From: Leadbetterella sp040829825
Lineage (GTDB): Bacteria > Bacteroidota > Bacteroidia > Cytophagales > Spirosomataceae
Direction: 5' to 3' (one strand)
Length of the DNA stretch: 64,000 bases
NCBI RefSeq assembly: GCF_040829825.1
Contig: NZ_JBFOLH010000005.1
Shown here: piece by piece, positions 1 through 7,391 of the stretch
Layout: each line of letters starts with the position of its first letter
Position numbering within the stretch: the stretch's first letter is position 1
Translations under genes and position numbers: made by a program
The notes under the pieces: generated by a model
The model's input: the letters and a program-made list of their open reading frames with translations, nothing else
Database searches by the model: none
Told to the model about the DNA's origin: nothing

Positions 1-436
1 GGTTAAAGACATCGCCATGATTCTTCTCATTATAGCCGGCTCCGGCATTTTCAAGCAGGTGATGGAAGACAGCGGCGTGAGCATGCAGATAGCCGTCAGC
101 CTCCAGGAGCTGAACATTCACCCGCTTATCCTGGCCTGGGTTATTACGGCGGTTATCCGCGGATGCGTGGGTTCTGCCACGGTGGCAGCGCTTACGGCCG
201 GCGGCGTGCTGCTGCCCCTGGTTACGTCTTCAGGCGTAGATCCTAACCTGATGGCTTTATCCATTGGTGCGGGGAGCCTCATGTTCTCTCATGTCAATGA
301 CTCCGGCTTCTGGTTATTCAAAGAGTATTTCGGAATCAGTGTGAAAGACACGTTCCGTTCCTGGTCTATGATGGAAGCCATTGTCTCTCTTACCGGGCTG
401 ACCGGGGTTTTACTGTTGCAACTGATCATTCAATAA
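1..436 (+). CDS. GntP-family gluconate/organic acid:H+ symporter, C-terminal part
   Basis: This is the 3' end of a gene whose start lies before the window; the reading frame is open from base 2. The visible 145 codons are strongly hydrophobic and show the C-terminal pattern of GntP permeases: a Gly/Ala-rich segment (RGCVGSATVAAL) followed by SLMFSHVNDSGFWLFKEYFG, with the conserved HVNDSGFW core, and a final membrane helix. Members import gluconate or related hydroxy- and amino acids with protons across the inner membrane. The substrate cannot be told from this part. The RidA gene starts 6 bases after the stop, so the two are very probably co-transcribed with the dipeptidase that follows. Confidence 0.85.
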   Translation, partial: VKDIAMILLIIAGSGIFKQVMEDSGVSMQIAVSLQELNIHPLILAWVITAVIRGCVGSATVAALTAGGVLLPLVTSSGVDPNLMALSIGAGSLMFSHVNDSGFWLFKEYFGISVKDTFRSWSMMEAIVSLTGLTGVLLLQLIIQ

Positions 437-442
437 ATTTAT

Positions 443-907
443 ATGTATAACGCAGACGAACAATTTGAAAAGCTGGGCTTGTCTCTCCCTCCCGCACCCG
501 CACCCAAGGGCGTTTACAAGCCCTGTCTTACCGACGGCAAATACCTCTATCTTTCAGGCCACGGGCCGGTGCAGGATGATGCCTCGCTGATCATCGGGCG
601 GATAGGCCGTGAAATGGATGCCGACGAAGGAAAACGGGCCGCACGGCAGGTTGGGCTGACCATGCTTTCAACCATTAAAACCAACCTGGGCAGCCTGAAT
701 AAGATAAAACGGGTGATCAAAGTGCTGGGTATGGTCAACTGTACCCCTGAATTTGAGCACCATCCGTTTATTATTAACGGATGCAGTGAGTTGTTTGCTT
801 CGGTATGGGGCGAAGAAAACGGCATAGGCGTAAGAAGCGCTGTAGGTTTTGGCTCCCTGCCCGACAATATTCCCGTAGAAATAGAAGCCCTTTTTGAATT
901 GTATTAA
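443..907 (+). CDS. RidA family protein (YjgF/YER057c/UK114)
   Basis: A 154-residue protein of the RidA superfamily. True RidA hydrolyses reactive enamine/imine intermediates such as 2-aminoacrylate, made by PLP-dependent dehydratases. The C-terminal part shows the family pattern: an Arg in GVRSAVGFGSLP and the closing VEIEALFELY strand. It is longer than the usual 125-130 residues because of an N-terminal extension and a longer middle, which fits the atypical RidA subgroup often annotated only as RidA family. It lies between a GntP permease and an M19 dipeptidase, suggesting a role in amino acid or peptide catabolism, but the exact substrate is unknown. Confidence 0.85.
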   Translation: MYNADEQFEKLGLSLPPAPAPKGVYKPCLTDGKYLYLSGHGPVQDDASLIIGRIGREMDADEGKRAARQVGLTMLSTIKTNLGSLNKIKRVIKVLGMVNCTPEFEHHPFIINGCSELFASVWGEENGIGVRSAVGFGSLPDNIPVEIEALFELY

Positions 908-983
908 ATAGCGGTGAGCTTTGAGCCCGGATATACGACCCTCATAACTCAAAGCTCACGGCTCACAACTCATAGCTAAAATT
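908..983. repeat. Heptad-phased CTCANNN repeat with inverted partner
   Basis: Between the RidA and dipeptidase genes, bases 941-975 read as five consecutive heptamers of the form CTCANNN (CTCATAA, CTCAAAG, CTCACGG, CTCACAA, CTCATAG). Upstream, 914-927 holds the reverse-complement type (GTGAGCTTTGAG), so a 12-bp stem with CTCAAAGCTCAC can form. The same repeat type recurs at 21493-21592. Confidence 0.7.
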
Positions 984-2054
984 ATGGAAAAACCGTTCAT
1001 TATTGACGCCCACCTTGACCTGAGCATGAATGCCATGGAATGGAACCGCGACCTGCGTATTTCCATTGATGAGCTGAACGGCAGAGAAGCCGGCATGACC
1101 GATAAACCCGATCGAGGAAATGCGACTGTCACCTTCGACGAGCTCCGCAAAGGAAACATCGGCCTGGTAGTGGCCACCCAGATTGCCCGGAATGTACGAC
1201 CCGGCAGTCCGCTTCCCGGCTGGCTCTCGCCCGAACAGGCCTGGGCACAGACACAGGGCCAGCTGGCCTGGTACAAAGCCATGGAGGAAGACGGCCATTT
1301 GCGGATGATCTGCAGCCGGAAAGAGCTGGAAGAGCACCTGGCCCAATGGCAGGCAGGCAACAGGACCATCGGCTACCTGCTCAGCCTGGAAGGAGCCGAC
1401 TCGCTGGTGAACCTCAGCTACGTGGAACGGGCCTACCGCTACGGACTGCGGGCCATAGGCCCCGGCCATTACGGACCGGGCAGGTATGCCAACGGCACCG
1501 ATTCTTCAGGCAAGCTGAACGCTGATGGCGTGGCCCTGCTGCAGGAAATGGAACGGCTGAACATGATCCTGGATGCTACTCACCTGAACGACGACGCCTT
1601 CTGGGATGCCCTCAACCGGTACAAAGGGAATATTTGGGCCAGTCACAACAACTGCCGTCGGTTTGTAGATCATAACCGCCAGTACAGCGATGACATGATT
1701 AAGGCTTTGCTGGAACGCAACGCGGTCATCGGTGTAGCGCTTGACGCCTGGATGATGGTGCCGGGCTGGGTCAGGGGCCGGTCTACGCCAGACGCCATGA
1801 ACTGCACAATGGAGATCATGGCCAACAATATTGACCATATCTGCCAGCTGGCCGGCAATACCGATCACGCGGCCATAGGCAGTGACCTGGATGGGGCTTT
1901 CGGGCGCGAACAATGTCCCTGTGACCTGGAGACCATCGCTGATATGCAAAAGGTATTTCCTATGCTCAGAAACCGGGGCTACAGCGACGAAGATCTTCAG
2001 AAAATTGCCCACGGTAACTGGCTGCGGTTTATGCGTAACGCACTACCGGAGTAA
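984..2054 (+). CDS. Membrane dipeptidase (peptidase family M19)
   Basis: A 356-residue zinc dipeptidase of the renal dipeptidase family, which cleaves dipeptides, including those with a C-terminal D-residue. Metal-binding HxD lies at H10/D12 in IDAHLDLS. Later family blocks are visible: a conserved Glu in LLSLEGADSL, ATHLNDDAFWD, ASHNNCRRF and GSDLDGAFG. No signal peptide is present, so it is probably cytoplasmic. It lies 76 bases after RidA on the same strand, the gap being filled by heptad repeats, and may share the permease-RidA transcript. The stop codon is inside a hairpin shared with the convergent hexosaminidase gene. Confidence 0.9.
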   Translation: MEKPFIIDAHLDLSMNAMEWNRDLRISIDELNGREAGMTDKPDRGNATVTFDELRKGNIGLVVATQIARNVRPGSPLPGWLSPEQAWAQTQGQLAWYKAMEEDGHLRMICSRKELEEHLAQWQAGNRTIGYLLSLEGADSLVNLSYVERAYRYGLRAIGPGHYGPGRYANGTDSSGKLNADGVALLQEMERLNMILDATHLNDDAFWDALNRYKGNIWASHNNCRRFVDHNRQYSDDMIKALLERNAVIGVALDAWMMVPGWVRGRSTPDAMNCTMEIMANNIDHICQLAGNTDHAAIGSDLDGAFGREQCPCDLETIADMQKVFPMLRNRGYSDEDLQKIAHGNWLRFMRNALPE

Positions 2055-2072
2055 GCCCTGCGGGCTTACTCC
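2048..2072. terminator. Hairpin containing both stop codons of convergent genes
   Basis: An 11-bp perfect stem (GGAGTAAGCCC / GGGCTTACTCC) with a 3-base loop. The TAA of the dipeptidase (2052-2054) is in the left arm and the TAA of the hexosaminidase (complement of 2066-2068) is in the right arm. There is no T-run, so it may stop RNA decay or act as a weak bidirectional terminator. Confidence 0.6.
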
Positions 2073-4303
2073 ACATAAACCTCATCAGCCAGTAACCAGG
2101 CCTTACCTCCCGCCCCGTATTCGCCTTCCGGGATGACCCCTTTGTTTTGAGCGAAAACTTTCACATAACGGGCTTTTTGCGGCCGGATCTTCGCCCGAAC
2201 CCGGTTGATGCCGTTTTCCGGGAATTCAGCCATACGGAAAACCTCGCGGTAGCTTACCCCGTCTTCCGACACATAAAATACCAGGGTCACGGGTTCCCAC
2301 ATTTTTTGCCAGTGGTATTTCAGGATATTGATACCCAGTTGTGAGATTTCCTGCACCTTGCCCAGGTCAATCACGGCTTCCAGATCTTTGCCGCTAAAGC
2401 CCGTCCACTCCCCGTTGTTGTAACGGGCATTCCCGGTCAGCCCGTTGACCAAAGCAAACGAAGAAGGCGGGTTAAATGCCCCTTCAGGCGGGTAAGTAAG
2501 CCGGATATCCCTGTACAGGCCTTTGTGCGACCGGAACTCCTGTTCCAGCACCTTGCCGTAGGGTTGTCCTGACCGGAACAAACGGCTTTTGATCACCCCG
2601 CTTTTTTCCATACGGATGGGCTGCCCGTACAGCCTGTCACGGGTAGTGGGTTCCCGCCCGTCCAGGGTATAGTAGATCTGTGCGCCGGGCAGGGTGGAAG
2701 ACAAGGAAAGCGTATTTTTGTTCCAGGTATACTTCAGCTCTTCGTAGCGGTCAAAATAGTTTACCCCTTTTCTTTTCAGCACGGTTTCGTGGCGGTGCAG
2801 GCGTTCCAGGAAACGACTGTAATTCTTCTGCTCCGGGGCAGTCCAGGCAATTTCCGCCACGGCCAGCGCTCTCGGAAAGACTATGTATTCTGCCTGGGCA
2901 GCTGTGGTGGTGTATTCTGACCACAAATTCCCCTGCACGCCTGAAATATAGGGATAAAACTCCGGCTCCAGCTCCTGGGGATACGGCTCGTAACTATAAA
3001 CTTTATCCAGGGGAGTAAACCAGGCGGCAGCGGTGGGTTCGGCGGGGTCAAGCGACTGGTAATAGTCAAAATACAAATGACTTTCGGGCGTCATAATGAC
3101 CCGGTGCTTCTGCCGGGCTGCGGCTATGCCGCCTGCTTCTCCCTGCCAGCTCATCACCGTGGCATTCGGGCTCAGGCCGCCCTCCAGGATCTCGTCCCAG
3201 CCGATGATCTCCCGTCCCCTGCCGTTCAGGTATTTTTCTATACGGCGGATAAAGTAGCTCTGCAGCTCATGCTCGTTTTGCAGGTGCTGCTCTTTCATGC
3301 GGGCCTGGCAGCGCGGACAGGCCTTCCACCGCGTTTTAGGGCATTCATCTCCCCCGATATGGATGTATTTTGAAGGAAAAACGGCCATGATCTCATCCAG
3401 CACATCTTCGAGGAACGTAAAGGTGCTGTCTTTCCCGGCACAGAACACCTCGTCAAATACACCCCAGAAGGTAGCGGTCCGGTAGTTTTCTCCCCGGCAC
3501 CCCAGGTAAGGGTAAGCCGCCAGTGCCGCTGATGCATGACCGGGCATCTCGATTTCGGGAATAACGGTAATGTGCCGTTCAGCGGCGTAGCGTACCAGCT
3601 CCCGGGCTTCTTCCTGGGTATAAAAGCCCCCGTAAGGCTTGCCGTCAAACCGGTGCGGAGAGTCTTTTTTATGACCGATCAGCGTTTCGTTGCGGTAGGC
3701 CGCTACCCGCTGGAGCTCAGGGTATTTTTTTATCTCTATCCGCCAGCCCTGGTCTTCGGTCAGGTGCCAGTGAAAGGTATTCAGCTTGTAAAAAGCCATC
3801 AGGTCGATGTACTTTTTAAGAAAATCCGGGGAGAACATGTTGCGCCCCACATCCAGGTGCAAGCCCCGGTAAGCAAAGCGCGGCGCATCGGCTATGCGGC
3901 AAGCCGGGATAACCGGTGACTGCCCGGCCAGCTGCAGCAGGCTCTGGACTCCGTAAAAAGCACCTGCGGCGTCATTTCCGGTGATCCGGATGCCCTCGGG
4001 GCTTACCGTCAGGGTATAGGCTTCTTTCTTCCCCAGCGAATCTGTTCCAAGCCATATGGCGGTACCTGCGGAGTTTCCTGCTGAAACCCGTACAGACAGC
4101 AGCTCTTCCAGGCCGGCCCGGAGAAATTCCACGGCAGGGCGTAAAGACGTTTCACCGCCAAGCGTTGTACCTTCGTGTATTGTAAACGATCCGTTCATGA
4201 TCTGAACGGATCCGGGTTGGGGAATCAGCGGCAGCTGGGCATTTACCCAACTGCTGCTGTATCCGGTTATGATGCAGAATAATAAGCCGATTTTTCTAAA
4301 CAT
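2066..4303 (-). CDS. Exported beta-N-acetylhexosaminidase, GH20
   Basis: A 745-residue glycoside hydrolase that removes terminal GlcNAc/GalNAc from glycans, probably in the periplasm or at the surface. The start at 4303 is preferred over an in-frame codon 51 bases upstream because it gives a clean signal peptide (MFRKIGLLFCIITG... ending in a NAQ site). After it come the GH20 N-terminal domain (GH20b), the catalytic barrel with the HIGGDECPK Asp-Glu pair typical of GH20 substrate-assisted catalysis, a chitobiase-type C-terminal segment, and a C-terminal discoidin (F5/8 type C)-like carbohydrate-binding domain. It is a lone gene, convergent with the dipeptidase. A promoter match lies 22 bases upstream of the chosen start. 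Confidence 0.93.
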   Translation of the reverse strand: MFRKIGLLFCIITGYSSSWVNAQLPLIPQPGSVQIMNGSFTIHEGTTLGGETSLRPAVEFLRAGLEELLSVRVSAGNSAGTAIWLGTDSLGKKEAYTLTVSPEGIRITGNDAAGAFYGVQSLLQLAGQSPVIPACRIADAPRFAYRGLHLDVGRNMFSPDFLKKYIDLMAFYKLNTFHWHLTEDQGWRIEIKKYPELQRVAAYRNETLIGHKKDSPHRFDGKPYGGFYTQEEARELVRYAAERHITVIPEIEMPGHASAALAAYPYLGCRGENYRTATFWGVFDEVFCAGKDSTFTFLEDVLDEIMAVFPSKYIHIGGDECPKTRWKACPRCQARMKEQHLQNEHELQSYFIRRIEKYLNGRGREIIGWDEILEGGLSPNATVMSWQGEAGGIAAARQKHRVIMTPESHLYFDYYQSLDPAEPTAAAWFTPLDKVYSYEPYPQELEPEFYPYISGVQGNLWSEYTTTAAQAEYIVFPRALAVAEIAWTAPEQKNYSRFLERLHRHETVLKRKGVNYFDRYEELKYTWNKNTLSLSSTLPGAQIYYTLDGREPTTRDRLYGQPIRMEKSGVIKSRLFRSGQPYGKVLEQEFRSHKGLYRDIRLTYPPEGAFNPPSSFALVNGLTGNARYNNGEWTGFSGKDLEAVIDLGKVQEISQLGINILKYHWQKMWEPVTLVFYVSEDGVSYREVFRMAEFPENGINRVRAKIRPQKARYVKVFAQNKGVIPEGEYGAGGKAWLLADEVYVE

Positions 4304-4324
4304 GTTGCCCGTTAATAGGTGTCT

Positions 4325-4355
4325 TAAAGATATTACAAATATTGCGAACGGCAAA
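4325..4355 (-). promoter_or_regulatory. Bacteroidota-type promoter for the hexosaminidase gene
   Basis: On the minus strand TTTG (4355-4352), a 19-base spacer and TATCTTTA (4332-4325) match the Bacteroidota sigma consensus TTTG/TAnnTTTG with one mismatch in the -7 box. The box ends 21 bases before the ATG at 4303, supporting that start. Confidence 0.5.
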
Positions 4356-4418
4356 CTGTTCTTTCTTTGTGTATCTTTGAGGCGCCTTCTTTAACCAGGC
4401 GTTATCGCAGGCTGCGAA

Positions 4419-5819
4419 TTACATGTGTATTGACCGGTTCTCTGTAGCCGCCAGGCAGGCTTCTTTGAGTGCTTCCAGGTAAGTAGGGTGCGCATGCGAA
4501 GAGCGGGCCACATCTTCAGCCGAAGACCGGAACTCCATAGCGATCACGGCTTCACCGATCATATCTGCAGCCCGGGCCCCGATAATGTGAACGCCCAGGA
4601 TCTCATCGGTAGCTTTATCGGCCAGCACCTTTACAAAGCCGTCTACATCGCCGCTCGCCGTGGCTCTTCCAAGCGCTTTGAACGGAAATTGTCCCGACTT
4701 ATAGGCTACTCCGGCAGCCTTCAGCTCATCTTCCGTTTTACCTACGGCGGCCACCTCCGGCCAGGTATACACCACGCCGGGAATCAGGTTATAATTGATA
4801 TGCGGCTTCTGCCCTGCCAGGGTTTCGGCCACCAGCACGCCCTCTTCTTCTGCTTTATGGGCCAGCATAGCCCCGCGTACCACGTCGCCTATGGCATATA
4901 TGCCGGGCACATTGGTCTGAAGCGTGTGATCATCCACAATCACGCGGCCCTTCTCTGTTTGTACCCCGGCTGCTTCCAGGTTCAGGTTGTCGGTATAGGG
5001 TCTTCTGCCGATAGATACCAGGCAGTAGTCGCCCGTGATCTCTACTTTTTCACCCGCTTTATTCTCTGCCGTCACTTTCACCTCTTTGCCCACGTTCTCA
5101 ATCAGGCTGACTTTGGTATTGAAATGAAACTCAGCGCCCAGCTTCTTCACGGTTTTCTGCAATTCTTTGCCCAGCGCCTTGTCCATGGTAGGGATCATGC
5201 CGTCGGCAAACTCCACAAACGTCACTTTGGACCCTAAACGGGCGTATACAGAACCCAGCTCGGCCCCGATCACCCCTGCCCCGATCACGATCAGGTGCTT
5301 GGGCAGCTCTTTCAGCGACAAAGCTTCTGTAGAAGTGATGATGCGGGTCTTGTCATAATTCATAAACGGCAGGATAGTGGGCTTGGAGCCGGTAGCAATA
5401 ATGATATTTTTACCGGTGATCTGCTCTTCCGAGCCGTCATTTTTAGCCACCTTAACCGTGTTTTTATCTATGAATGAGCCAAAACCGTATTTTACATCGA
5501 TTTTGTTCTTCTTCATCAGGTAACTGATCCCGTCATTCATCTTCTTCACCACACCTCCTTTCCGGTCGATCATCCGGGCCAGGTCGGCCTTCACTTTGCC
5601 GGTGGTAATGCCATGTTCTTCAAAATGATGTACGGCATTATAATAATGCTCAGACGAGTCCAGCAGTGCCTTTGACGGGATACAGCCTACGTTCAGGCAG
5701 GTGCCTCCCATAACAGGGTACTTCTCAATAATAGCCGTTTTAAAACCCAATTGGGCACAACGGATAGCGGCAACATATCCTCCCGGTCCGGAACCAATAA
5801 CAATTACGTCGTACTGCAT
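4419..5819 (-). CDS. lpdA: Dihydrolipoyl dehydrogenase (E3)
   Basis: A 466-residue flavoprotein that reoxidises dihydrolipoamide on the E2 subunit with NAD+. Visible are the FAD-binding GSGPGG near residue 10, the redox disulfide GGTCLNVGCIPSK (Cys41/Cys46), the NAD-binding GAGVIGAELGSVYARLG, the second FAD motif YAIGDVV, and the C-terminal HAHPTYLEALKEA catalytic His-Glu pair. Length is normal. It starts 30 bases after sucB on the same strand, so it is the last gene of the sucA-sucB-lpdA cluster. It may also serve the pyruvate or branched-chain complexes, none of which is encoded here. Confidence 0.97.
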   Translation of the reverse strand: MQYDVIVIGSGPGGYVAAIRCAQLGFKTAIIEKYPVMGGTCLNVGCIPSKALLDSSEHYYNAVHHFEEHGITTGKVKADLARMIDRKGGVVKKMNDGISYLMKKNKIDVKYGFGSFIDKNTVKVAKNDGSEEQITGKNIIIATGSKPTILPFMNYDKTRIITSTEALSLKELPKHLIVIGAGVIGAELGSVYARLGSKVTFVEFADGMIPTMDKALGKELQKTVKKLGAEFHFNTKVSLIENVGKEVKVTAENKAGEKVEITGDYCLVSIGRRPYTDNLNLEAAGVQTEKGRVIVDDHTLQTNVPGIYAIGDVVRGAMLAHKAEEEGVLVAETLAGQKPHINYNLIPGVVYTWPEVAAVGKTEDELKAAGVAYKSGQFPFKALGRATASGDVDGFVKVLADKATDEILGVHIIGARAADMIGEAVIAMEFRSSAEDVARSSHAHPTYLEALKEACLAATENRSIHM

Positions 5820-5849
5820 AAATTACGTTGAATTAAACCCTTAAAATGT

Positions 5850-7382
5850 CTACACCTGGAGAAGCATCCGCATCGGATCTTCCAATAATTGTTTAACACG
5901 TACCAGGAAGCTCACCGAGTCCTTCCCGTCAATGGTACGGTGATCATACGATAGCGCCACATACATGATAGGCCGTATCTCTACCTGCCCGTTAATGGCT
6001 ACCGGTCTTTCCACAATGTTGTGCATACCCAGGATAGCCGATTGCGGTGCATTGATAATCGGGGTAGACAGCATGGAACCGAAGATCCCGCCATTGGTGA
6101 TGGTAAAGGTACCGCCGGTCATTTCTTCAATGGTCAGCTTATTGTCGCGGGCTTTTACGGCCAGCCGAACCACTTCGGATTCGATATCGCTGAACGACAT
6201 TTTCTCGGCATTCCGGATCACGGGAACTACCAGTCCTCTCGGCGCAGAAACAGCGATAGAAATATCGGTAAAGTCATTGTATACAATCTCGTCACCGTCA
6301 ATGAACGCATTCACTACCGGGAAATCCTGGAGAGCGATAGAACAGGCTTTGGTAAAGAACGACATAAAGCCCAGGCCCACGCCGTGTACTTCCTTGAATT
6401 TATCTTTGTACTGTTTACGCAGGTCCATGATCGGTTTCATATCCACCTCGTTAAAGGTGGTAAGCATGGCCGTTTCGCTTTTTACCGCTACCAGCCTGCG
6501 GGCAATGGTCTTGCGGAGTGAGCTCATTTTCTCTCTTCTTGATACCCGGTTACCGGTCCCTGTTGCCGGAGCAGCCGGGGCTGAAGCAGCTGCTTTCGGT
6601 GCTTCAGGTGCCGGGGCAGGCGTTGCAGAGGCTTTCTGCGCATCGTCTTTTGTAATGCGGCCTCCTACTCCCGTACCCTGAACAGCAGCGGGTGAAATGC
6701 CTTTTTCTGCCAGCACTTTGGCAGCGGCAGGAGAAGGATGCCCGGTTGCATAGCTGTCTGAAGTTTCCGATGCTGCGGCAGCAGGTGCGGCAGGCGCAGC
6801 TTCCAGCGGAACAGACGACTGGGCAGCGGCAGCTCCCACAACCAGTTTCGCCAGTACACCGCCGATAGGCACCACATCGCCTTCATTGGCCACTACGGTC
6901 AGCGTTCCGGCCTGAGGCGAAGGCAGCTCAAAAGTAGCCTTATCCGACTCCAGCTCACAAATAATTTCATCCAGACCCACCGTATCACCGGTTTTCTTTA
7001 ACCAGCTGGAAACCGTTACTTCTGAAATCGATTCTCCTACAGCAGGCACTGTGATTTCTATGGTTTTGCTTTCAGCGGCGGCGGCCGGTGCAGCAGCCAC
7101 AGGTGCAGGCGCCGGAGCGGCTTCTGCTTTCGGGGCAGCCTTGCCGTCTGCTTCTTCAATCCGGCAGATTACTGCGCCTATGCTCAGTGTATCGCCTTCT
7201 TTTCCTACTATTCTCAGGACTCCGTCTGCTTCAGCCGGAAGCTCAAAGGTAGCCTTATCCGATTCCAGCTCACAGATCACCTCGTCCATTTTAACCAGGT
7301 CACCGTCTTTCTTTACCCAAGATGCTATAGTCACCTCCGTTACGGACTCGCCCACCGAGGGTACTTTCATTTCAATAGCCAT
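5850..7382 (-). CDS. sucB: 2-oxoglutarate dehydrogenase E2, dihydrolipoamide succinyltransferase
   Basis: A 510-residue E2 core protein that transfers the succinyl group to CoA. Domains in order: two lipoyl domains, each with ELESDKATFELP (lipoyl lysines K43 and about K148), separated by Ala/Pro-rich linkers; a peripheral-subunit binding domain around 212-250 (HPSPAAAKVLAEKGI); another Ala/Pro linker; and the catalytic domain ending with YDHRTIDGKDSV, the HRxxDG active site. Classical SucB has one lipoyl domain, so two is a variation worth noting. The sucA gene directly upstream and the substrate-type motif support succinyl rather than acetyl transfer. The gap to sucA is 9 bases. Confidence 0.95.
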   Translation of the reverse strand: MAIEMKVPSVGESVTEVTIASWVKKDGDLVKMDEVICELESDKATFELPAEADGVLRIVGKEGDTLSIGAVICRIEEADGKAAPKAEAAPAPAPVAAAPAAAAESKTIEITVPAVGESISEVTVSSWLKKTGDTVGLDEIICELESDKATFELPSPQAGTLTVVANEGDVVPIGGVLAKLVVGAAAAQSSVPLEAAPAAPAAAASETSDSYATGHPSPAAAKVLAEKGISPAAVQGTGVGGRITKDDAQKASATPAPAPEAPKAAASAPAAPATGTGNRVSRREKMSSLRKTIARRLVAVKSETAMLTTFNEVDMKPIMDLRKQYKDKFKEVHGVGLGFMSFFTKACSIALQDFPVVNAFIDGDEIVYNDFTDISIAVSAPRGLVVPVIRNAEKMSFSDIESEVVRLAVKARDNKLTIEEMTGGTFTITNGGIFGSMLSTPIINAPQSAILGMHNIVERPVAINGQVEIRPIMYVALSYDHRTIDGKDSVSFLVRVKQLLEDPMRMLLQV

Positions 7383-7391
7383 ATACTTATC

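Noticed and set aside
908..983. Possible CRISPR-like array
   Set aside because: The unit is only 7 bases with no spacers and no cas genes nearby; it is a simple heptad repeat.
4372..4379. TATCTTTG on the plus strand, an exact -7 box match
   Set aside because: It would drive transcription antisense through lpdA, and no plus-strand gene follows. Probably chance, though an antisense RNA is not excluded.
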